Assembly: GCA_900470155.1 (NCBI GenBank)
Contig: UBZT01000009.1
Location: 496,001-560,000, forward strand
Length of the DNA stretch: 64,000 nt
Source: Hyphomicrobiales bacterium
GTDB taxonomy: Bacteria; Pseudomonadota; Alphaproteobacteria; Rhizobiales; Rhizobiaceae
Direction: 5' to 3'
Part shown: in pieces, positions 58,011-64,000 of the stretch
Layout of the letters: every line of letters starts with the position of its first letter
Numbering within the stretch: the stretch's first letter is position 1
Program-made: the position numbers and the translations under genes
The notes under the pieces: model-generated
Database searches by the model: none
Seen by the model: the letters and a program-made list of their open reading frames with translations, nothing else
Told to the model about the DNA's origin: nothing

Positions 58011-58967
58011 CTATTGCGCCTGGAAGCGCTTCAGCTTCCGATGCAGCGTCGCCCGGCTGATACCGAGGATCTGGGCCGCCTGCGAGACATTGCCCTGCGT
58101 GCGGGACAACACCCGGCGCAGCGCCGCGCGTTCGGCATCGTCGAGATCGCTGCCACCATCGCCACGCGCCTCACGCAGCGCATCGGCTGCCGGCATGCCC
58201 TGAGAAATCGCCTGATCATCGATCTTGAGTGCGATCCGTGCCGCTCTGGTCGCGCCAAGGATCAGATCGTCGCCATCGACTGCAATCAGCGCCGATATCG
58301 AATTTGCCTGCGGTACGACAACGATCCGCGCGCCCGGGAAAGCCTGCCGGAAGAGGTTCGTTTCCACCCGGGCAGCCGCATCCTTGACCGCCTGCGACAA
58401 GACGGCAAGCGTCATGTCGGTGACGTCGTTACGGCAGGTGGAGACATCAAGTGCTGCCATCACCCGGCCAAGGTGGTCGCGGATCGGCGCCGTCGCGCAG
58501 GAAAGACCGATATTGGCGCTCATGAAATGCTGGTCGCGGTGGATCACCACCGAGCGCTCGTCGACAAGCGCCGTGCCGATGCCATTTGTCCCGACACTTG
58601 CCTCGCTCCAGACATTCTGCTGCCAGAGGCCGAGGGCGCGAAATTCCGTGTCATCACCCGGCGCGCCGCGACGGTCGACAACGATCCCGTCGGCATCGGC
58701 CAGGATGATGCAACAACCCGAGCGTCCGATCATCTGGTAGAGCCGGTCCACCTCGTCCGTCGAGCTGCCGATCAGCCGCTCCATGCGCTGATGCGCCTCC
58801 CGGAAGGCAAGATCGTCCACTTGAGCAGGCTTGCGCGCTTCTTCCGGCGCGAGGTGGTAAAGATTGAGGCAACGGCTCCACGAGGCGGCAACCGGCGACG
58901 TCACCGCTGCCGAGGCTTTCTGCGTGGTCGAATAGACGAGTGCCGAATGGCTGATATCCTGTCGCAT
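58011..58967 (-). CDS. GAF-Fis regulator without AAA+ domain (AcoR-like)
   Basis: A 318-residue regulator. The N-terminal GAF-like sensing domain includes GSSTDEVDRLYQMIGRSGCCIILADADGIVVDRRGAPGDD and EASVGTNGIGTALVDERSVVIHRDQHFM, very like the acetoin regulator AcoR. The C-terminal Fis-type HTH is LDDAERAALRRVLSRTQGNVSQAAQILGISRATLHRKLKRF. The central AAA+ domain that contacts sigma-54 (GAFTGA motif) is absent, so it must act differently. GGGAGGAG before 58967 sets the start. It is immediately upstream of the aldehyde dehydrogenase gene. Confidence 0.88.
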   Translation of the reverse strand: MRQDISHSALVYSTTQKASAAVTSPVAASWSRCLNLYHLAPEEARKPAQVDDLAFREAHQRMERLIGSSTDEVDRLYQMIGRSGCCIILADADGIVVDRRGAPGDDTEFRALGLWQQNVWSEASVGTNGIGTALVDERSVVIHRDQHFMSANIGLSCATAPIRDHLGRVMAALDVSTCRNDVTDMTLAVLSQAVKDAAARVETNLFRQAFPGARIVVVPQANSISALIAVDGDDLILGATRAARIALKIDDQAISQGMPAADALREARGDGGSDLDDAERAALRRVLSRTQGNVSQAAQILGISRATLHRKLKRFQAQ

Positions 58968-59114
58968 CGGCTCCTCCCAAAGCTGGATGCAGTTATGATC
59001 CTGCATGCAGCATGTTTCAATGAGACGAAAGAACACAAGCAACAGAGCATATTCGCCTCACGAGGTGGCGCATATTTGCGACATATTCACAATCCGTATC
59101 AACCGGCTGCGCTC

Positions 59115-61199
59115 TCAGGCTGCAAGGTCGGGTTTGCCCGATTCCAATACCGGAGACGCGTCAGCTTTGATCATGCGCACCAGATCGATCACGTCACGCA
59201 ACTCTGACAGCGGCACTGGCCGGCCATAGAAATAGCCTTGCACCTGCTCGCAACCCTCGGCCTGCAGGAAACGGACATGCGCCTCGCTTTCCACACCTTC
59301 GGCGAGAACGGGGATATCGAGACTGGAGGCAAGGATCAGCGTCGAGCGCACGATCGCTGCCGATTGTCGGCTGCTGGCCACGCCATCGATGAAGCCACGA
59401 TCGATCTTGATCTTGTCGAAAGGAAAGAGTTGCAGCGTTGACAGCGATGAATACCCGGTTCCGTAGTCGTCCATCGCGATCTTGACGCCGATCGCCTTCA
59501 ATTGGCGGATGATCTGCAGCGCATGCTGCTGGTCGGCGATGATACCGGATTCGGTGATTTCCAGCTCCAGCCTGTCCGCAGGCAGACCGGTTTCCTCGAG
59601 AATTTCGCGAACGCGCTCGGCCAGCCTGATATCGGCAAGCTGCTTCGGCGCGACATTGACGGCGATCCTCAACGGATTGCTCCATTGCACCGCCGCCAGG
59701 CAGGCCTGGCGCAGAACCCAGTCGCCAAGTTCGAGGATGAAGCCGCTGCGCTCGGCAATCGGAATGAACTCGGTCGGCGACACCAGCCCGCGCACAGGAT
59801 GGTTCCAGCGCAGCAGTACTTCCAGCCCGATGACCTCACCCGTCGCCGTGTTGTTCTGCCGCTGATAATAAAGTTCGAACTCGCCCCGCTGGAAACCGCT
59901 GCGCATGTCCATCGCCAGAGCATTGCGTTCGCGCGCGGCCAGATCCATCGAGCGGTCGTAGAAGCACACATTGTTCGAGCCGATCGCCTTGGCCCGGTAC
60001 ATGGCGATATCGGATTGCGCCATCAGATCGTCGATGCTCTCGGCCCCATCGGGATACATGGTGACGCCGATGCTGGTCCCGATCGCAAATGTCTCGCCCT
60101 GCCATTCGACCGGAGCGCCCAGATCCTGGATGACTTTTTCGGCGAACAGCTGCGCATCCGCCTTGGTGTAGAGCCGCGACGATACCGCGACAAACTCGTC
60201 CCCGCCGATACGGGCGACAAATTCGCCGTCGCGCAAACGGGCAGTCATGCGCTCGCCAACGGCGCGCAGAACCTGATCGCCGGCCGCATGGCCATGCACG
60301 TCGTTGATTTCCTTGAAACGATCGAGATCGAAGGAGAACACATAGATGCGCTCGCTGCGTGTCGAGGGCATGTCGATCATATGACCGAGCCGCTCGATAA
60401 AGGCGGAGCGGTTCGGCAAACCGGTGAGCGCATCGTGAAGCGACAGTTGACGATATCGCTCGACAGCCGATTTCGACGACTGCTTGTCGATGGCGTAGGA
60501 GGTTGCGCCGATCGTCATGATCATCATGGTCACGACAACCACGACAACGGTCAGAATGCTTTCGGGCAACACGTCGTGCGGCAGTTGCGCCTGGATGTCA
60601 GGCACGACTGTTACCGCTGTCATGCCGAGGAAATGCGTAGAGGCAATGGCGACAAGCAGGGCGACGCCCCCGCCCAAGCGACAAAAGCGGGTCAGCGGCC
60701 GCGACGCACGGTTCGTTGCAATCGCGCCGAAGACAGCGCCACAGAGCAGCGAAAACACGACGTAACTGCGGTCCCATTCAAGCTGTCCCTGAACCTGGTA
60801 TCCGCTCATGCCGACATAATGCATGGCCGCAATGCCGAGACCGACAATCGCGCCGCCCGCCTCGATGACGAGACTGCGCTGGGCAAGGCCGGCAATGGCA
60901 AAGCCAATACCCGTGATGCTGACCGCCAGAACCAGGGACATCAATGTCCGCTGCGGCTCATAACCGGTGACGACACCGGCCTCGTATCCCATCATGGCAA
61001 CGAAATGCGTCGTCCAGATCGAGCAACCGCCAATGACGCTGGTCAGCGAGATCCAGCTGGCACGGGCCACCCCACGGGTGCTGCGGATCCGACCGAAAAG
61101 CCGCATGGTCAGAAGGGCACCACAAACGCATATTCCGACCGCAGCGGCCAGAGAGACCGGATCATGATCGACGACAATGCAATTCACGAATTTCAGCAT
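59115..61199 (-). CDS. MHYT-GGDEF-EAL cyclic-di-GMP protein
   Basis: A 694-residue membrane protein. The N-terminal MHYT domain has about seven transmembrane helices with the metal-binding pattern seen in TTHFVAMMGYEAG, AAMHYVGMSG and STHFLGM, suggesting sensing of a diatomic gas or redox change through copper. A GGDEF domain follows (RIGGDEFVAV near residue 370), then an EAL domain (EVLLRWNHP, DDYGTGYSSLSTLQLFPFDKIKIDRGFI). The EAL motif reads EVL, a variant still active in many enzymes, so it may both make and degrade cyclic di-GMP. The start is uncertain; an ATG at 61268 is the alternative. Confidence 0.9.
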   Translation of the reverse strand: MLKFVNCIVVDHDPVSLAAAVGICVCGALLTMRLFGRIRSTRGVARASWISLTSVIGGCSIWTTHFVAMMGYEAGVVTGYEPQRTLMSLVLAVSITGIGFAIAGLAQRSLVIEAGGAIVGLGIAAMHYVGMSGYQVQGQLEWDRSYVVFSLLCGAVFGAIATNRASRPLTRFCRLGGGVALLVAIASTHFLGMTAVTVVPDIQAQLPHDVLPESILTVVVVVVTMMIMTIGATSYAIDKQSSKSAVERYRQLSLHDALTGLPNRSAFIERLGHMIDMPSTRSERIYVFSFDLDRFKEINDVHGHAAGDQVLRAVGERMTARLRDGEFVARIGGDEFVAVSSRLYTKADAQLFAEKVIQDLGAPVEWQGETFAIGTSIGVTMYPDGAESIDDLMAQSDIAMYRAKAIGSNNVCFYDRSMDLAARERNALAMDMRSGFQRGEFELYYQRQNNTATGEVIGLEVLLRWNHPVRGLVSPTEFIPIAERSGFILELGDWVLRQACLAAVQWSNPLRIAVNVAPKQLADIRLAERVREILEETGLPADRLELEITESGIIADQQHALQIIRQLKAIGVKIAMDDYGTGYSSLSTLQLFPFDKIKIDRGFIDGVASSRQSAAIVRSTLILASSLDIPVLAEGVESEAHVRFLQAEGCEQVQGYFYGRPVPLSELRDVIDLVRMIKADASPVLESGKPDLAA

Positions 61200-61366
61200 C
61201 AAAAAACCGTATGTAAAAATCTTGCTCGGCAAGGAAATAACATTCGTCAATTGCCAAAAGCTTCGCAAAGATAGTTACCGAGATCGCTACGTTGGGTGAA
61301 ATCGTCATAAAACCCAGGATCTTCGTCAAACCCCTTGGGCAGCCGGTGGTTTTGATCCAACAAAAC

Positions 61367-61395
61367 TTGCTATTCGGGGGCGACTGGTTTATAGC
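61367..61395 (+). promoter_or_regulatory. Promoter candidate of rplY
   Basis: TTGCTA (61367-61372) and TATAGC (61390-61395) are 17 bases apart, and lie inside a GGGGGCG/CGCCCCC inverted repeat (61376-61382 and 61395-61401). The transcript would have a leader of about 115 nt before rplY. Confidence 0.45.
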
Positions 61396-61516
61396 GCCCC
61401 CGTCCGCGTAGACACCCTTGGAGGCAACGCGGATGAGGCTGTCAAACGCCTCTAGCCTTGGACAGCTGCCCACATGCAGCCACCGAGGCTCTCCAGACAA
61501 CTTGAAAGGTAAAGCC

Positions 61517-62116
61517 ATGAGCCATGCTTCTTACGAGCTCAAGGCCGTAGCACGCGAACGGGTAGGTAAGGGGTCCTCCCGCGAACTTCGCCGCAACGGT
61601 TCCATCCCGGCTGTCATCTACGGTGACAAGCAGGCCCCGATTTCGATCTCGCTCAATACGAACGAGGTCACCAAGCGCATTCATGCCGGCGGTTTCATGA
61701 CCACGATCGCCGTTATCGAAATCAACGGCGAAAAGATCAAGGTTCTCCCGAAGGATTACCAGCTCGATCCGGTTCGTGATTTCACCATGCACATCGACTT
61801 CCTCCGCATCTCGGCCAACAGCCAGGTTTCGGTTCAGGTTCCTGTGCATTTCGTCAACGAAGAAAAGTCTGCCGTCAAGATCGGCGCAGTCCTCAACATC
61901 GTTCGTCACGAAGTTGAACTGCATTGCCCGGCCGACAACATCCCGGAATTCATCACGGTTGATCTTTCCGGCGCCAAGATCGGCGACAGCATTCACATCT
62001 CGGCCGTCAAACTGCCGGCAGGCGTGACTCCGGTCATCGCCGACCGCGACTTCACCATCGCAACCCTGGTTGCACCGGCTGGTGGCGTTGAAGAAGAAGC
62101 CGAAGCAGAAGCCTGA
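61517..62116 (+). CDS. rplY: 50S ribosomal protein L25/general stress protein Ctc
   Basis: A 199-residue L25 of the long Ctc type that binds 5S rRNA. The N-terminal L25 domain includes [39 protein letters not shown]; the C-terminal extension (about residues 95-190) ends in an acidic Glu/Ala-rich tail [14 protein letters not shown] is before the ATG at 61517. In many rhizobia pth and ychF follow; here a terminator and an unrelated gene follow instead. Confidence 0.95.
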   Translation: MSHASYELKAVARERVGKGSSRELRRNGSIPAVIYGDKQAPISISLNTNEVTKRIHAGGFMTTIAVIEINGEKIKVLPKDYQLDPVRDFTMHIDFLRISANSQVSVQVPVHFVNEEKSAVKIGAVLNIVRHEVELHCPADNIPEFITVDLSGAKIGDSIHISAVKLPAGVTPVIADRDFTIATLVAPAGGVEEEAEAEA

Positions 62117-62142
62117 TCAAACCGAAATTTCGGTTGGAGCAG

Positions 62143-62172
62143 AACCCACCTTGGAAACAGGGTGGGTTTTTT
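62143..62172 (+). terminator. Intrinsic terminator after rplY
   Basis: AACCCACC (62143-62150) and GGTGGGTT (62161-62168) with a 10-base loop, followed by TTTT. Confidence 0.9.
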
Positions 62173-62333
62173 CGTTTCACAGGTCTTTTAGTCATAAAAT
62201 TGAAAGAAATGCGGGTTGCAGCTTCAGCTTGAGTTAACTGTTTCGTGAAACCGTGACAGCCGTATTCTCGCCAAAAAGGGAGCCTCCCGAGAAACATGTC
62301 GCATTGTCACCGGCACACACTGGAAAGCAGCCG

Positions 62334-64000
62334 ATGACGCGATCGGTCGAGAGTCGATTCCTGGCGATTGTTGCCATTACGATCTTCATCCTTGTCGTTC
62401 CGCTCTTTGCCCTGTTCCTGTCATTGACCACGGACCGCGCTTCCGGTGAACTGCAGCAAAACCTGGAAGTGTTGATAGCCGCCAATGCCCAGGCATTGGC
62501 CAAGCCGATGTGGGATTTCGACCGCGAGAGTGTCGAACAGATCACAGCCACGATCATCTCCAGCAGCACCGTCAGCCGCGTTCATGTCCGCGATCTGTCG
62601 AACGGCATCAATGTTTCCATGCCGGCTTTGCCCAAATGGCCGAAGAACGGCCTGAGCTCGATCACCCGCGAAATTTTCTACAACGCCATCGAGGGGCCGA
62701 AACTCGTCGGCACGATCACCATATATTATAGCCGGATCGACATGTTCTCCTCTCTGCGTCAGGCAGAGGTGATGCTGATCGGCATTTTCATGCTGGCCGT
62801 CGTCGGCGTTGTTGGCGCTGCCGTCATCGGCAACCGCGTGATGGTGATGAAACCGCTGCTCAAATTGACCGCCGCGATTGAGGCAACACGCCGGCTCGGC
62901 TCGCGCCATCACGTCGACTGGCAATCGAATGATGAGATCGGTCGCCTGGCCCGTAGCTTCAATGCGATGCAGATCAAGCTCGAGCAGGAAGAACGCGAAC
63001 TGAAGCTCGCCCATCAGCGCACTACCGAAATCTACAACCTGACCCCCGCCATGCTCTTCTCGCTCGACGAGCAGGACCGCATTACCGGCGTTAGCGATTA
63101 CTGGCTTTTGGCCACGGGCTATGAGCGTCAATCGGTCGTCGGCAGGCATTTTTCCGAACTCGTGCCGCTGGACGCTTGGGAAAACTACCTGGAGCGCAAA
63201 AACACCAAGGCAATCGTCGGCGTTCTCGAAGCCACCACACGGTTCGTCTGCGCCGACGGCACGGTGATGGACGTCCTGATCGCCGAAGCCAATCGTGCAG
63301 CCTACGACGGAGACGAAGGCCTGTCGCTCAGCGTCATGACCGACGTGACGGCCCTGAAACAATCCGAGGAACGCAATCACCGCCAGGCCATCACCGATCA
63401 CCTGACGGGCCTGCGCAACCGCAAGGGTTTTGAAGCCGCACTCGACGACGAAATACGGCTGACGGACGCAGCGCATCATGAGCTTGCCTGCATTTTTGTC
63501 GACCTCGATCGGTTCAAGTGGATCAACGACAATCTCGGCCACCAGGCAGGCGATACCGTGCTGTGCCATTTCGTCGAGCGGATGAAGGCACATCTGCCGA
63601 ACGGCGCAACGGCAGCCCGTCTGGGCGGTGACGAATTTGCCATCCTGTTGCGCGCACCGGACGCCGAGGCTGTCGCCATGACGTTGAGCCGGCAGCTATG
63701 CGATATTTTTGTCGAACCAATTGATATCGACGGTGCCACCGCCCGCCTGAGTGCCAGTGTCGGCATAGCCCTCTACCCGCGCCACGCCGAGAATGCCGCC
63801 GAACTGCTGCAAAAATCCGATATGGCCATGTACAGCAAGAAACGCGACGGCAAGAATGGCGCGCAACTCTACAATCCGCTGATCCAGGACGATACCCGCC
63901 AGCGCGCGGAGATCGAACGCGACATCGAGCAGGGATTGAACAATGACTGGTTCGATGCCTTTTTCCAGCCGATCGTCCAGATCGAAACTGGCAAGGTTAT
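62334..64000 (+). CDS. HAMP-PAS-GGDEF-(EAL) cyclic-di-GMP protein, cut by window end
   Basis: At least 555 residues; the frame is open at the window edge. Two transmembrane helices (about residues 10-30 and 143-166) enclose a periplasmic sensor, then HAMP (about 167-220), a PAS domain (about 230-345) and a GGDEF domain with RLGGDEFAILL near residue 430, intact for diguanylate cyclase activity. The last residues (LNNDWFDAFFQPIVQIETGKV) are the start of an EAL domain. GGAAAGCAG precedes the ATG at 62334. Confidence 0.9.
   Translation, partial: MTRSVESRFLAIVAITIFILVVPLFALFLSLTTDRASGELQQNLEVLIAANAQALAKPMWDFDRESVEQITATIISSSTVSRVHVRDLSNGINVSMPALPKWPKNGLSSITREIFYNAIEGPKLVGTITIYYSRIDMFSSLRQAEVMLIGIFMLAVVGVVGAAVIGNRVMVMKPLLKLTAAIEATRRLGSRHHVDWQSNDEIGRLARSFNAMQIKLEQEERELKLAHQRTTEIYNLTPAMLFSLDEQDRITGVSDYWLLATGYERQSVVGRHFSELVPLDAWENYLERKNTKAIVGVLEATTRFVCADGTVMDVLIAEANRAAYDGDEGLSLSVMTDVTALKQSEERNHRQAITDHLTGLRNRKGFEAALDDEIRLTDAAHHELACIFVDLDRFKWINDNLGHQAGDTVLCHFVERMKAHLPNGATAARLGGDEFAILLRAPDAEAVAMTLSRQLCDIFVEPIDIDGATARLSASVGIALYPRHAENAAELLQKSDMAMYSKKRDGKNGAQLYNPLIQDDTRQRAEIERDIEQGLNNDWFDAFFQPIVQIETGKV

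Noticed and set aside
59502-61274. 590-codon frame antisense to the MHYT-GGDEF-EAL gene
   Set aside because: His/Arg/Asp-rich composition typical of an antisense frame; the sense gene has clear domains.

Overview
The window is a high-GC chromosomal segment of an alphaproteobacterium, almost certainly a member of the Rhizobiaceae (Rhizobium/Agrobacterium/Sinorhizobium group). The support is conserved gene order and family content: greA followed by an lpsB-type glycosyltransferase and a nearby lrp; trxB followed by an lsrB/vtlR-type LysR gene and then an interval that looks like an AbcR small RNA; a petP/petR-like MarR-OmpR pair; a BA14K-family protein; and a direct-repeat LexA box (GTTC-N7-GTTC) of the alphaproteobacterial type. 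No rRNA, tRNA, CRISPR array, insertion sequence or prophage was seen. Most of the DNA is ordinary core chromosome with short gaps and few multi-gene operons.

Layout. 1-0.7 kb: a BrnT/BrnA toxin-antitoxin operon with a clear promoter and operator. 0.7-4.4 kb: a YqeY-like protein, carA, and a secreted alpha/beta hydrolase. 4.4-14 kb: accessory and transport genes (MATE exporter, TonB-dependent receptor, DUF2938 membrane protein, zinc metallopeptidase, GST, zinc alcohol dehydrogenase, 2H phosphoesterase, PAP2 phosphatase). 14-21.4 kb: carB, far from carA, then a stand-alone TOPRIM protein, an ArsR + two AHSA1/SRPBCC genes, and an MFS exporter. 21.4-24.1 kb: a two-gene DNA-repair operon (radical SAM protein, then a TIGR03915-UdgX fusion) under a LexA box. 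24.5-31.5 kb: greA, LPS glycosyltransferases, lrp, trxB, lsrB, the AbcR-like RNA, and ArsR-nemA. 31.5-42.5 kb: epimerase/LysR pair, Ca2+/H+ antiporter, opgC, aspartate aminotransferase, a PQQ-type sugar dehydrogenase, a cold-shock protein, BA14K, an MBL hydrolase and a very short membrane protein. 42.8-46.1 kb: PetP/PetR-like regulators plus a histidine kinase. 46.1-54.8 kb: housekeeping genes csaA, proC, ybjN-like, ubiK, lgt, midA-like, pgeF, an M24-fold gene, a lipoprotein and prs. 54.9-59 kb: an unknown wHTH protein and an aldehyde dehydrogenase/DUF779/GAF-Fis module. 59-64 kb: two cyclic-di-GMP proteins flanking rplY; the last gene runs off the window.

The most interesting signals are regulatory: the LexA-controlled, probably leaderless radical SAM-UdgX operon; terminator-like hairpins just upstream of the carB, MATE and greA coding regions; a cobalamin-riboswitch-like stretch before the DUF2938 gene; operators that fit the BrnTA, ArsR-AHSA1 and aldehyde dehydrogenase units; the AbcR-type RNA; and a 53-codon membrane protein. 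Nothing here is a clearly new multi-gene system. The repair operon is the strongest candidate for deeper work, because UdgX covalently traps uracil-DNA and the function of its radical SAM partner is, as far as I know, not established.
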